Positions 1-11,062 are shown, numbered from the stretch's first letter. The stretch is 64,000 nt of DNA from Rhynchopus sp. YZ270_cl-10 (GCA_964035575.1 OZ037890.1:124001-188000), one strand, 5' to 3'. The notes: generated by a model from the sequence alone, not told the origin. Translations and numbers: made by a program.

Positions 1-333
1 GCTCCCCGCACTCGCACACTTTGTGAACCGGATGCAGGTCTTCGCCTCCCAGTCTGCGACAGCACCAAGCACACGCACGTCGTCTGCCGCCATCGGTGTT
101 GCGCCCTCTGCGTTCACCGCCTCTGTCTCGATGTAGTAGCGCACCTGCCCCAACGGGAACAGCTGCCACTGGCTTGTCAGCGGCGACGCTGAGAGCGCTT
201 TCCCGCTGCGCCCCTCACGCGGCACCTGGATGTCGCCCTCCACAATGTCGTAGTCATGGTGTCTGTGGCCGTGGCTGTCCACCGATGCACACAGCAGCAA
301 CAGCGGCAGCGGCAGCATGTGACTCACGTGCAT
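1..333 (-). CDS. Astacin-type metalloprotease, 5' fragment cut by window edge
   Basis: This is the first visible copy of the tandem astacin array, and only its first 111 codons lie in the window. It begins with the same signal-peptide-like leader as the two downstream copies (MHVSHML followed by a run of Leu). The fragment stops before the zinc-binding helix. The start is the ATG at 333, chosen because it opens directly onto the hydrophobic leader; the frame is open further upstream in the sister copies, but that extension looks like 5' UTR. One in-frame codon is missing relative to copies 2 and 3 just after the leader, near 280. Whether the rest of the gene is intact cannot be judged. Confidence 0.85.
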   Translation of the reverse strand, partial: MHVSHMLPLPLLLLCASVDSHGHRHHDYDIVEGDIQVPREGRSGKALSASPLTSQWQLFPLGQVRYYIETEAVNAEGATPMAADDVRVLGAVADWEAKTCIRFTKCASAGS

Positions 334-826
334 TGGGGTCAGGATGTGTTCTAGTCGAGGTGCAACTCTCGGAAACGCTGCTGCTCCTGCTGTTGTGTTG
401 CACGGTCTTTGTTGTGTTTCGTTTAAAATCTGGGTGCAATGTGAGTGAGAGAAACTAAAAAGGGCGCGTGGGGTGGAGTGAGGAATATGCACACAACACC
501 ACAGCGGGGTGGGGTGGTGCGACTGGGGAAATATCGAAAGTACTGGTCTTCACGCAGCAGCACGTACCAACAGAGAGTACCAGTCACGTGTCGGATAAAG
601 TGAGAGTCGAGAGGAGGGTCCGGTGTGCCCCTGGCTATAGGAAAACCTAAAGATGGATGGTGGATAAACTGCTGGCGGTGCACTCTTGGTGACGAAGGGT
701 CAGAGCGGATACTTCAGGGGGTGCTGATACGGCACATTAACCGGGAGGCAAGGAGTCGTATCTTATTTCTCCAAACGGTGCGGGTCCCGACGTGAAGGTG
801 CAAAGTGTGTGCGGATGTGCAAAACA

Positions 827-943
827 CACGACAGTGAAGTAAATGACATGACATGTGCCTTTACATGAAAAATGACACGTCTTTACGTGTAAAAAAAGTT
901 ACATGTAAAAAGCACCTGTCATGTCATTTACTTCATCGTCGTG
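827..943. mobile_element. 117-bp hairpin (MITE-like) insertion
   Basis: Two arms of about 40 bp (near 827-868 and 900-943) are inverted repeats around the shared core GTAAATGACATGACA. The sister spacer near 5940-5960 reads straight across the site. Comparing filled and empty sites suggests a 2-bp CA target duplication. No coding capacity is present. Confidence 0.75.
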
Positions 944-2260
944 CAACGGTGGGGTGGGAGCAGTTTTTATATTTTTAATGCTGGTTTTTACACCAGCAGC
1001 TGGAAGCCCCAGGTATTCCCCCCTCTTCCACACCTGCCCACCCGCATTTTTCCTCGCGTGATGAGCAAACACCCCACAAAGGACAGAGCGAGGGGGCACA
1101 TGGGACAATAGAGAGGGGAATGGGGAGAGGGGGCAACCATGTTTCAGGAAAAGAGCAACAAGAAAAACGGAAAAATATGGAAACAAAACAATGACAATGT
1201 TTCGCGAAAGGTGTCGCTTATCGGTGGTTCGGGCGCACATAGGTGTGGTAACATAACATTCTTTCTTCTTGGAAAACCACAACGTGAATGCACGCACCGA
1301 TGTGATAAAAAAAACAGACACATATTGCAAAAACAGAGCCATCATTAGCGATAAGAAAACAGAGTGCTTCTTGGAGTGAGCCCCGAACCAGAAGAAAGGC
1401 TGCCGTGATGAGAACCTTCTCCCCGTTGTGTCGAGAGCTCACTAATGAACGCTACTGCAAGGAATGCTGTACACTATAGCGCACGGAGTGCATTGACAGT
1501 GCAAAACAGACAATCCAAGCAGGAAGAAAAGAAAAGGGTGTCCTGCAGCAAAGTGAACAAGAACTTTCATAATAATAAAAATAAAATCAGTTGGCAAAAA
1601 AGTTGAAAAGGAAAAGAAAATAAAACTGTCTTGTGTGTGTGGGGAAGAGGGTGAGAGGCATCTTCCACCACAGAAAGACAAGAAACGAGGGAAGCATGTG
1701 GGATGTATAAAAAGCGCGTTATGTTTATGCGAAGTCTTGTGACGCAGAGGAGGACCTGTCTCTCCTCTCCCTCTCTAACCCACCCTGTGCAGGCGGGTAG
1801 AGATGCTCGCTTAGAGAGAGAGGCCCTCCTGTTCTCTGCAGAAGTGTGGTTGTCCTTCCCTAAAGGCTGGCACACACGCACACACCAGGATGGCAACACT
1901 TGAACGAACAAGGTCTGCCTGCCTGCCAGTGTGGGGTGTGTTGTTACATGTTGCGCGTGTCGAATCATAAAAATAAAATAAAAGTGAAAACGTAGTAAGC
2001 ACCTTGGAAATGCGCAAGCAACAATTCCTAACGCAGATACCAAAGAAACAGCTAAAGTAAAAACAAAATAAAAAATGACTGCGGTGCGGCCCGAAAGCCA
2101 GTATTCACAAAGTCTTCACAGAGTCCTTACACGGAAGAAAAACGATAGAGCAACATTGTGTCTTTGTTCCGTGCGCTTTGTAAACCATTATAAAGTCTTT
2201 GCATACTCATTTCATCTTCCGTAACACCACAGTGAACTGGAAAAAAGAAAATAAAAATTT

Positions 2261-2299
2261 AGAAGATGACCCCAAGCCTCTCGTGCTTAGCCACCTTGA
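2261..2299 (+). repeat. Short hairpin repeat, family A (copy in array spacer)
   Basis: The element reads GATGACCCCAAGC, a short loop, then GCTTAGCCACC. The equivalent place in the next spacer (about 7260-7285) goes from GTGAACTGG directly into an A-rich stretch and then AAAAAATCG without it. This makes it an insertion, or a clean deletion, between otherwise near-identical copies. Confidence 0.8.
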
Positions 2300-2550
2300 A
2301 CAAAAAATCGAAATAAAAAGTGGGAGGGAAAAAAGAAAAAAAAAACAATAAAAGTCGAAGGGTAGAAATAAATAGATGTGCAGAAGTGGAACATAATAAA
2401 TTCGGTTTTTATTTTCAGGGGATGTAAGGTAAAGAAGAACCCGTCAAAAAAAATTGAGGTCTGGAAGAAAATGAAAACAAGAAGTAATCATAATATAATG
2501 AGGAGAAAAAAACTTCTCCAGAAATTGCAGAAGAACAGTTGGTGGCCAGG

Positions 2551-5538
2551 TCAGTGGGACAGGTTCTCGAGAGGGATAACCTCCTTGGCACCGCTGGGAA
2601 GGGTCCACTTCAGGTCCAGCAAGGCGCTCCCCCTGCGCTCAAAGAAGTGAATCTTCATAGGGTGCGAGCCTGCAGAGAGCCACAGCTTCGTCGTCTTTGT
2701 CCTTGCCCCGTGGGTGCCACCGTTCTCAATCTCCTTCTCACCGTCAAGCCACAGGCGCGACCCGTCGTCCGACGTCAGGTGCAGTTTGTACTCACCCGCA
2801 ACAGCCACCTCCAAGGCACCCTCCAGCTCCGCAGCGAAGTTTTCCACCAGCGACCCGTCAATATCCGTCCACATGCTGTCCGCAAACTCGACACGCTCCG
2901 CCACAACGGCAAAGTCCGGCATCAGTGCGTCGAAGTCAGGGAAGTCTAACATGTCGCCACCAGGCTTGTAGATCGACATCGCCAGTCCACCCCTGGTGGC
3001 GGGTGTCGGTGGCAGGGGAACCGATGTTGCTGGTGCACGGGTTCTTGGTGCGTCTGTCGCAGGTGCGCGGGTCCTCGGAGCCTGGGTTGCTGGTGCACGA
3101 GTCGGTCTACTCGGTGTTGCAGTGCGAGGCACAGGGACAGGTGTCGGAACAGGAGTCTGGACACCAGTGCGAGGGGACAGGTTCTCGGTAGGGATAACCT
3201 CCTTGGCACCGCTGGGAAGGGTCCACTTCAGGTCCAGCAAGGCGCTCCCCCTGCGCTCAAAGAAGTGAATCTTCATAGGGTGCGAGCCTGCAGAGAGCCA
3301 CAGCTTCGTCGTCTTTGTCCTTGCCCCGTGGGTGCCACCGTTCTCAATCTCCTTCTCACCGTCAAGCCACAGGCGCGACCCGTCGTCCGACGTCAGGTGC
3401 AGCGTGTACTCACCCGCAACAGTCACCTCCAAGGCACCCTCCAGCTCCGCAGCGAAGTCCTCCACCAGCGACCCGTCAATATCCGTCCACACGCTGTCCA
3501 CAAACTCGACACGCTCCGCCACAACGGCAAAGTCCGGCATCAGCGCGTCGAAGTCAGGGAAGTCTAACATGTCGCCGCCAGGCTTGTAGATCGACATCGC
3601 CAGGCCACCCCTGGTGGCGGGTGTCGGTGGCAGGGGAACCGGTGCCGGTGCGTCGGTTGCAGGTGCGCGGGTCCTCGGAGCCGTGGTTGCTGGTGCGCGG
3701 GTCGGTGTTGCAGTGCGAGGCACAGGGACAGGAGTCGGGACGGGTGTGGGGACAGCAGTGCGAGGAACAGGTGGGGTAGGTGGGACAGACACAGGCGGCG
3801 CACTTCCCGCTGTGCACTGCACCTTGAACTCGTCTAGCCACCCGTTCCCGAAGAAGATCGCCCTCGTGAGCCCACCAGCACAGCTCGAGGGCATGGAGGC
3901 GGTCGAGCCCATGTAGTCGCCGTCCACAAGCACCTTGTATGTCATGGCTGACCAGTCCATCTCCACCTTCACAGCGTAGAACCTGTCTGCTTCTGGCGCA
4001 GTGTTCGCCACCAGGCTGTTTCCAACAAGCCACTGCCCGTTCGAGTAGCGCTGCACAATCGCACACGTCGTGGAGCCACTGCGCAGGTACACGGCAGGCC
4101 ACTGCTGCGTGCTCCCACCCATCGCGGACATATGGAACGAGACTGTCTTTGCCTCACTGGCAGCAAAGAACGTCGAGGCAAGGCTACGCGACGACGACCC
4201 CACCTCACCCACACGCATGCTTGCGCCCCCCGCCACAAACACAGACGAGTCCTCCGTCGCCGCACCATACGCCGTCCACGTCAGCTCCCCGTCAAACGGG
4301 TGCAGCACGTCCGCAGGGCACGTCACCGTCCCGCTGCAGTCGGGGCCTGCGTACCCAGAAGCACACTGGCACGGCGTCAGCAGGTCCTCAACACACGTCC
4401 CGCGTCCGCTGCACACGTTCGGGTCGCTCGCCGAAATCCCAAAGCAGAGGGTGTGGGCATCTGCCACACGCACGCGCACCTCACACGTTGTCGACGGCCC
4501 GTCCGTCCCAGTGAAGGTCGCACTCAGTGTGAAGGTCTGCCCCGCAACAGCGGCAGACGGCGTGAACGTGAGCTCCGTGAAGCCCATGTTCCCCAGGCTG
4601 CTCCCGGACGCACGCGAGTACGCCATCTGTCCTGCAGGCGCCGTCGTCCCCGCGTACGACACACGGACAGACTTCGAGGATTTGTACATCACGTTGAAGT
4701 CCAGGTTCCACGCCTTCGAGTGTGGGATCAGGTGTGTCTCTGTCACGTCAATCGACGGCATGCAAGTCGGGCGTGCGTAGTTCGCAGAGCACTCGTTGTA
4801 CATGAACTGGATTGCCGCCACGTCCCCGCTGCTCAGCGACGAGCGCTGTCCAATCGGCTCCGGCGCGATGATGGTTGGGCCGTTCCCGTTCGAGAATGCT
4901 GTCGAGTGGTAGTGCATGATCGAGGAGTAGTCGTACGCACCCAGGTCGCGCCCACTTGAGCCCATCGAGTCGAACGCATAGACGTAGCCGTCCTGCACTG
5001 CCGTCGAGTCCACCACCACGTACTCGTCACGGTCCTTGCGCATCTGCTCGTGCAGCAGCCCAAGAGAGTGTCCAATCTCGTGGATCGTCGATCCTGTCGA
5101 ACACGCAGGCTCAAGGTTGATTGTGTTCACGTTCGACCCGTACGTCCCCACAGGCGAGTTGCAGCCGCTCCCCGCAATGAACTTGATGTAGGGACGTGCA
5201 CAGCTCCCCGCACTCGCACACTTTGTGAAGCGGATGCAGGTCTTCGCCTCCCAGTCTGCGACAGCACCAAGCACACGCACGTCGTCTGCCGCCATCGGTG
5301 TTGCGCCCTCTGCGTTCACCGCCTCTGTCTCGATGTAGTAGCGCACCTGCCCCAACGGGAACAGCTGCCACTGGCTTGTCAGCGGCGACGCTGAGAGCGC
5401 TTTCCCGCTGCGCCCCTCACGCGGCACCTGGATGTCGCCCTCCACAATGTCGTAGTCGTAGTGTCTGTGGCCGTGGCTGTCGTGCACCGATGCACACAGC
5501 AGCAACAGCGGCAGCGGCAGCATGTGACTCACGTGCAT
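2551..5538 (-). CDS. Secreted astacin metalloprotease with EGF, LamG-like and two PA14 domains
   Basis: About 995 aa from the ATG at 5538. Residues 1-17 look like a signal peptide (MHVSHMLPLPLLLLCAS). The catalytic domain has the astacin zinc motif HEIGHSLGLLHE (about 153-164) and the Met-turn SIMHY (about 206-210). A single EGF-like module follows at about 376-401 (CSGRGTC...CQCASGYAGPDC), then a LamG-like beta domain at about 410-610. Two PA14 modules of about 145 aa, each after a Thr/Pro/Arg-rich linker, complete the protein. By family rules it is a secreted zinc endopeptidase (M12A), with PA14 probably binding carbohydrate. The reading frame is open 59 codons upstream of 5538, but the hydrophobic leader argues for the internal start. 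It lies in a tandem array with 1-333 and 7532-11062. Confidence 0.93.
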   Translation of the reverse strand: MHVSHMLPLPLLLLCASVHDSHGHRHYDYDIVEGDIQVPREGRSGKALSASPLTSQWQLFPLGQVRYYIETEAVNAEGATPMAADDVRVLGAVADWEAKTCIRFTKCASAGSCARPYIKFIAGSGCNSPVGTYGSNVNTINLEPACSTGSTIHEIGHSLGLLHEQMRKDRDEYVVVDSTAVQDGYVYAFDSMGSSGRDLGAYDYSSIMHYHSTAFSNGNGPTIIAPEPIGQRSSLSSGDVAAIQFMYNECSANYARPTCMPSIDVTETHLIPHSKAWNLDFNVMYKSSKSVRVSYAGTTAPAGQMAYSRASGSSLGNMGFTELTFTPSAAVAGQTFTLSATFTGTDGPSTTCEVRVRVADAHTLCFGISASDPNVCSGRGTCVEDLLTPCQCASGYAGPDCSGTVTCPADVLHPFDGELTWTAYGAATEDSSVFVAGGASMRVGEVGSSSRSLASTFFAASEAKTVSFHMSAMGGSTQQWPAVYLRSGSTTCAIVQRYSNGQWLVGNSLVANTAPEADRFYAVKVEMDWSAMTYKVLVDGDYMGSTASMPSSCAGGLTRAIFFGNGWLDEFKVQCTAGSAPPVSVPPTPPVPRTAVPTPVPTPVPVPRTATPTRAPATTAPRTRAPATDAPAPVPLPPTPATRGGLAMSIYKPGGDMLDFPDFDALMPDFAVVAERVEFVDSVWTDIDGSLVEDFAAELEGALEVTVAGEYTLHLTSDDGSRLWLDGEKEIENGGTHGARTKTTKLWLSAGSHPMKIHFFERRGSALLDLKWTLPSGAKEVIPTENLSPRTGVQTPVPTPVPVPRTATPSRPTRAPATQAPRTRAPATDAPRTRAPATSVPLPPTPATRGGLAMSIYKPGGDMLDFPDFDALMPDFAVVAERVEFADSMWTDIDGSLVENFAAELEGALEVAVAGEYKLHLTSDDGSRLWLDGEKEIENGGTHGARTKTTKLWLSAGSHPMKIHFFERRGSALLDLKWTLPSGAKEVIPLENLSH

Positions 5539-7531
5539 TGGGGTCAGGATGTGTTCTAGTCGAGGTGCAACTCTCGGAAACGCTGCTGCTCTTGCTGTTG
5601 TGTTGCACGGTCTTTGTTGTGTTTTGTTTAAAATCTGGGTGCAATGTGAGTGAGAGAAACTAAAAAGGGCGGGTGGGACGGTGACTGGGGAAATATTGAA
5701 AGTGCTGGTCTTCACGCAGCGGCACGTACCAACAGAGAGTACCAGTCATGTATCGGCTAAAGCGAGAGTCTAGAGGAGGGTCCGGTGTGCCCTGGAATAG
5801 GAAAACCTAAAGATGCATTCTGAGTCTGAGTCATGGTGGATAACCTGCCGGTGGTGCACTATCGGTGACGAAGGGTCAGATGGGAAACGTCATGGGTGTC
5901 GTTCCCGACCGACGTGAAGGTGCACAGTGAGTGCGGATGTGCAAAACAACAGTGGGGTGAGGGGTGGGGTGGGAGAGTAGTAGTTTTCTTTATATTTTTA
6001 ATGCTGGTTTTTACACCAGCAGCTGGAAGCCCCAGGTATTCCCCCTCCTCCACACCTGCCCACCCGCATTTTTCCTCGCGTGATGAGCAAACACCCCACA
6101 AAGGACAGAGCGAGGGGGCACATGGGACAATAGAGAGGGGAATGGGGAGAGGGGGCAACCATGTTTTCAGGAAAAGAACAACAAGAAAAACGGAAAAAAT
6201 AGAAACAAAACAATGGCCATGCTTCGCGCAAGGTGTCGCTTATCGGTGGTTCGGGCGCACATAGGTGTGGTAACATAACATTCTTTCTTCTGGAAAACCA
6301 CAACGTGAATGCACGCACCGATGTGATAAAAAAACAGACACATATTGCAAAAACAGAGCCATCATTAGCGATAAGAAAACAGAGTGCTTCTTGGAGTGAG
6401 CCCCGAACCAGAAGAAAGGCTGCCGTGATGAGAACCTTCTCCCCGTTGTGTCAAGAGCTCACTAATGAACGCTAATGAAAGGAATGCTGTACACTATAGC
6501 GCACGGAGTGCATTGACAGTGCAAAACAGACAATCCAAGCAGGAAGAAAAGAAAAGGGTGTCCTGCAGCAAAGTGAACAAGAACTTTCATAATAATAAAA
6601 ATAAAATCAGTTGGCAAAAAAGTTGAAAAGGAAAAGAAAATAAAACTGTCTCGTGTGTGGGGAAGAGGGTGAGAGGCATCTTCCACCACAGAAAGACAAG
6701 AAACGAGGGAAGCATGTGGGATGTATAAAAAGCGCGTTATGTTTATGCGAAGTCTTGTGACGCAGAGGAGGCCCTGTCTCTCCTCTCCCTCTCTAACCCA
6801 CCCTGTGCAGGCGGGTAGAGATGCTCGCTTAGAGAGCGAGGCCCTCCTGTTCTCTGCAGAAGTGTGGTTGTCCTTCCCCTTTTGGAGGGGCGGCACACAC
6901 GCACACACCAGGATGGCAACACTTGAACGAACAAGGTCTGCCTGCCTGCCAGTGTGGGGTGTGTTGTTACATGTTGCGCGTGTCGAATCATAAAAATAAA
7001 AGAAAAGTGAAAACGTAGTAAGCACCTTGGAAATGCGCAAGCAACAATTCCTAACGCAGATACCAAAGAAACAACTAAAGTAAAAACAAAATAAAAAATG
7101 ACTGCGGTGCGGCCCGAAAGCCAGTATTCACAAAGTCTTCACAGAGTCCTTACACGGAAGAAAAACGATAGAGCAACATTGTGTCTTTGTTCCGTGCGCT
7201 TTGTAAACCATTATAAAGTCTTTGCATACTCATTTCATCTTCCGTAACACCACAGTGAACTGGAAAAAAAAAAGCAACAAAAAATCGAAATAAAAAGGGG
7301 GAAGGAAAAAAGAAAAAAAACAACAATAAAAGAAGTCGAAGGGTAGAAATAAATGGATGTGCAGAAGTGGAATATAATAAATTCGGTTTTTATTTTCAGG
7401 GGATGTAAGGTAAAGAAGAACCCGTCAAAAAAAATTGAGGTCTGGAAGAAAATGAAAACAAGAAGTAATCATAATATAATGAGGAGAAAAAAACTTCTCC
7501 AGAAATTGCAGAAGAACAGTTAGTGGCCAGG
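5539..7531. other. Spacer between array copies 2 and 3
   Basis: Near-identical to 334-2550 apart from small indels and the two insertions noted there. No gene is seen. The GC-poor 3' flank of copy 3 (about 7080-7530) has many A runs and AATAAA-like strings that could act in 3' end formation. Confidence 0.75.
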
Positions 7532-10500
7532 TCAGTGGGACAGGTTCTCGAGAGGGATAACCTCCTTGGCACCGCTGGGAAGGGTCCACTTCAGGTCCAG
7601 CAAGGCGCTCCCCCTGCGCTCAAAGAAGTGGATCTTCATAGGGTGCGAGCCTGCAGAGAGCCACAGCTTCGTCGTCTTTGTCCTTGCCCCGTGGGTGCCA
7701 CCGTTCTCAATCTCCTTCTCACCGTCAAGCCACAGGCGTGACCCGTCGTCCGACGTCAGGTGCAGCGTGTACTCACCCGCAACAGTCACCTCCAAGGCAC
7801 CCTCCAGCTCCGCAGCGAAGTCCTCCACCAGCGACCCGTCAATATCCGTCCACACGCTGTCCACAAACTCGACACGCTCCGCCACAACGGCAAAGTCCGG
7901 CATCAGCGCGTCGAAGTCAGGGAAGTCTAACATGTCGCCGCCAGGCTTGTAGATCGACATCGCCAGTCCACCCCTGGTGGCGGGTGCCGGTGCCGATGTT
8001 GCTGGTGCACGGGTCCTGGGTGCGTCTGTTGCTGGTGCGCGAGTCGGTCTACTCGGTGTTGCAGTGTTGGGCACAGGGACAGCAGTGCGAGTGGACAGGT
8101 TCTCGGTAGGGATAACCTCCTTGGCACCGCTGGGAAGGGTCCACTTCAGGTCCAGCAAGGCGCTCCCCCCGCGCTCAAAGAAGTGAATCTTCATAGGGTG
8201 CGAGCCTGCAGAGAGCCACAGCTTCGTCGTCTTTGTCCTTGCCCCGTGGGTGCCACCGTTCTCAATCTCCTTCTCACCGTCAAGCCACAGGCGCGACCCG
8301 TCGTCCGACGTCAGGTGCAGCGTGTACTCACCCGCAACAGCCACCTCCAAGGCACCCTCCAGCTCCGCAGCGAAGTTTTCCACCAGCGACCCGTCAATAT
8401 CCGTCCACATGCTGTCCACAAACTCGACACGCTCCGCCACAACGGTAAAGTCCGGCATCAGTGCGTCGAAGTCAGGGAAGTCTAACATGTCGCCACCAGG
8501 CTTGTAGATAGACATCGCCAGTCCACCCCTGGTGGCGGGTGTCGGTGGCAGGGGAACCGATGTTGCTGGTGCACGGGTTCTTGGTGCGTCTGTTGCTGGT
8601 GCGCGGGTCCTCGGAGCCTGGGTTGCTGGTGCGCGAGTCGGTCTACTCGGTGTTGCAGTGCGAGGCACAGGGACAGGTGTCGGGACAGGAGTCTGGACAC
8701 CAGTGCGAGTGGACAGGTTCTCGGTAGGGATAACCTCCTTGGCACCGCTGGGAAGGGTCCACTTCAGGTCCAGCAAGGCGCTCCCCCCGCGCTCAAAGAA
8801 GTGGATCTTCATAGGGTGCGAGCCTGCAGAGAGCCACAGCTTCGTCGTCTTTGTCCTTGCCCCGTGGGTGCCACCGTTCTCAATCTCCTTCTCACCGTCA
8901 AGCCACAGGCGTGACCCGTCGTCCGACGTCAGGTGCAGCGTGTACTCACCCGCAACAGTCACCTCCAAGGCACCCTCCAGCTCCGCAGCGAAGTCCTCCA
9001 CCAGCGACCCGTCAATATCCGTCCACACGCTGTCCACAAACTCGACACGCTCCGCCACAACGGCAAAGTCCGGCATCAGCGCGTCGAAGTCAGGGAAGTC
9101 TAACATGTCGCCGCCAGGCTTGTAGATCGACATCGCCAGGCCACCCCTGGTGGCGGGTGTCGGTGGCAGGGGAACCGGTGCCGGTGCGTCGGTTGCAGGT
9201 GCGCGGGTCCTCGGAGCCGGGGTTGCTGGTGCGCGGGTCGGTGTTGCAGTGCGAGGCACAGGGACGGGTGTCGGGACAGGAGTGCGAGGAACAGGTGGGG
9301 TAGGTGGGACAGACACAGGCGGCGCACTTCCCGCTGTGCACTGCACCTTGAACTCGTCTAGCCACCCGTTCCCGAAGAAGATCGCCCTCGTGAGCCCACC
9401 AGCACAGCTCGAGGGCATGGAGGCGGTCGAGCCCATGTAGTCGCCGTCCACAAGCACCTTGTATGTCATGGCTGACCAGTCCATCTCCACCTTCACAGCG
9501 TAGAACCTGTCTGCTTCTGGCGCAGTGTTCGCCACCAGGCTGTTTCCAACAAGCCACTGCCCGTTCGAGTAGCGCTGCACAATCGCACACGTCGTGGAGC
9601 CACTGCGCAGGTACACGGCAGGCCACTGCTGCGTGCTCCCACCCATCGCGGACATATGGAACGAGACTGTCTTTGCCTCACTGGCAGCAAAGAACGTCGA
9701 GGCAAGGCTACGCGACGACGACCCCACCTCACCCACACGCATGCTTGCGCCCCCCGCCACAAACACAGACGAGTCCTCCGTCGCCGCACCATACGCCGTC
9801 CACGTCAGCTCCCCGTCAAACGGGTGCAGCACGTCCGCAGGGCACGTCACCGTCCCGCTGCAGTCGGGGCCTGCGTACCCAGAAGCACACTGGCACGGCG
9901 TCAGCAGGTCCTCAACACACGTCCCGCGTCCGCTGCACACGTTCGGGTCGCTCGCCGAAATCCCAAAGCAGAGGGTGTGGGCATCTGCCACACGCACGCG
10001 CACCTCACACGTTGTCGACGGCCCGTCCGTCCCAGTGAAGGTCGCACTCAGTGTGAAGGTCTGCCCCGCAACAGCGGCAGACGGCGTGAACGTGAGCTCC
10101 GTGAAGCCCATGTTCCCCAGGCTGCTCCCGGACGCACGCGAGTACGCCATCTGTCCTGCAGGCGCCGTCGTCCCCGCGTACGACACACGGACAGACTTCG
10201 AGGATTTGTACATCACGTTGAAGTCCAGGTTCCACGCCTTCGAGTGTGGGATCAGGTGTGTCTCTGTCACGTCAATCGACGGCATGCAAGTCGGGCGTGC
10301 GTAGTTCGCAGAGCACTCGTTGTACATGAACTGGATTGCCGCCACGTCCCCGCTGCTCAGCGACGAGCGCTGTCCAATCGGCTCCGGCGCGATGATGGTT
10401 GGGCCGTTCCCGTTCGAGAATGCTGTCGAGTGGTAGTGCATGATCGAGGAGTAGTCGTACGCACCCAGGTCGCGCCCACTTGAGCCCATCGAGTCGAACG

Positions 10501-11062
10501 CATAGACGTAGCCGTCCTGCACTGCCGTCGAGTCCACCACCACGTACTCGTCACGGTCCTTGCGCATCTGCTCGTGCAGCAGCCCAAGAGAGTGTCCAAT
10601 CTCGTGGATCGTCGATCCTGTCGAACACGCAGGCTCAAGGTTGATTGTGTTCACGTTCGACCCGTACGTCCCCACAGGCGAGTTGCAGCCGCTCCCCGCA
10701 ATGAACTTGATGTAGGGACGTGCACAGCTCCCCGCACTCGCACACTTTGTGAAGCGGATGCAGGTCTTCGCCTCCCAGTCTGCGACAGCACCAAGCACAC
10801 GCACGTCGTCTGCCGCCATCGGTGTTGCGCCCTCTGCGTTCACCGCCTCTGTCTCGATGTAGTAGCGCACCTGCCCCAACGGGAACAGCTGCCACTGGCT
10901 TGTCAGCGGCGACGCTGAGAGCGCTTTCCCACTGCGCCCCTCACGCGGCACCTGGATGTCGCCCTCCACGATGTCGTAGTCATGGTGTCTGTGGCCGTGG
11001 CTGTCGTGCACCGATGCACACAGCAGCAACAGCGGCAGCGGCAGCATGTGACTCACGTGCAT
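7532..11062 (-). CDS. Secreted astacin metalloprotease with EGF, LamG-like and three PA14 domains
   Basis: About 1176 aa from the ATG at 11062. It has the same order as its neighbour at 2551-5538: leader, astacin domain with HEIGHSLGLLHE and SIMHY, EGF module and LamG-like domain. It has three PA14 modules instead of two. The catalytic, EGF and LamG-like regions look almost identical to copy 2, so divergence is recent or gene conversion is active. The extra PA14 and its Thr/Pro linker most simply arose by unequal crossing-over between the near-identical PA14 units. Homology with the other copies' 5' flank fades near 11350, which marks the array edge. The PA14 repeats contain both a 'VEDF' and a 'VENF' variant, so individual modules can be traced. 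Confidence 0.93.
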   Translation of the reverse strand: MHVSHMLPLPLLLLCASVHDSHGHRHHDYDIVEGDIQVPREGRSGKALSASPLTSQWQLFPLGQVRYYIETEAVNAEGATPMAADDVRVLGAVADWEAKTCIRFTKCASAGSCARPYIKFIAGSGCNSPVGTYGSNVNTINLEPACSTGSTIHEIGHSLGLLHEQMRKDRDEYVVVDSTAVQDGYVYAFDSMGSSGRDLGAYDYSSIMHYHSTAFSNGNGPTIIAPEPIGQRSSLSSGDVAAIQFMYNECSANYARPTCMPSIDVTETHLIPHSKAWNLDFNVMYKSSKSVRVSYAGTTAPAGQMAYSRASGSSLGNMGFTELTFTPSAAVAGQTFTLSATFTGTDGPSTTCEVRVRVADAHTLCFGISASDPNVCSGRGTCVEDLLTPCQCASGYAGPDCSGTVTCPADVLHPFDGELTWTAYGAATEDSSVFVAGGASMRVGEVGSSSRSLASTFFAASEAKTVSFHMSAMGGSTQQWPAVYLRSGSTTCAIVQRYSNGQWLVGNSLVANTAPEADRFYAVKVEMDWSAMTYKVLVDGDYMGSTASMPSSCAGGLTRAIFFGNGWLDEFKVQCTAGSAPPVSVPPTPPVPRTPVPTPVPVPRTATPTRAPATPAPRTRAPATDAPAPVPLPPTPATRGGLAMSIYKPGGDMLDFPDFDALMPDFAVVAERVEFVDSVWTDIDGSLVEDFAAELEGALEVTVAGEYTLHLTSDDGSRLWLDGEKEIENGGTHGARTKTTKLWLSAGSHPMKIHFFERGGSALLDLKWTLPSGAKEVIPTENLSTRTGVQTPVPTPVPVPRTATPSRPTRAPATQAPRTRAPATDAPRTRAPATSVPLPPTPATRGGLAMSIYKPGGDMLDFPDFDALMPDFTVVAERVEFVDSMWTDIDGSLVENFAAELEGALEVAVAGEYTLHLTSDDGSRLWLDGEKEIENGGTHGARTKTTKLWLSAGSHPMKIHFFERGGSALLDLKWTLPSGAKEVIPTENLSTRTAVPVPNTATPSRPTRAPATDAPRTRAPATSAPAPATRGGLAMSIYKPGGDMLDFPDFDALMPDFAVVAERVEFVDSVWTDIDGSLVEDFAAELEGALEVTVAGEYTLHLTSDDGSRLWLDGEKEIENGGTHGARTKTTKLWLSAGSHPMKIHFFERRGSALLDLKWTLPSGAKEVIPLENLSH

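Larger units (their letters stand above)
334..2550. other. Spacer between array copies 1 and 2
   Basis: I see no gene here. The spacer is largely a copy of 5539-7531. It contains the 5' flank of copy 1, a 117-bp hairpin insertion at 827-943 that the sister spacer lacks, a long AT-rich 3' flank of copy 2 and one short family A element at 2261-2299 that the sister spacer also lacks. Confidence 0.8.

Noticed and set aside
4070-4959. Plus-strand ORFs of 236 and 275 aa (also at 9594-10483)
   Set aside because: GC-rich shadows of the astacin coding sequence; no domain and duplicated only because the gene is.
5539-5715. N-terminal extension of astacin copy 2 to 1054 aa
   Set aside because: The extension is not kept in copy 3 and hides the signal peptide.
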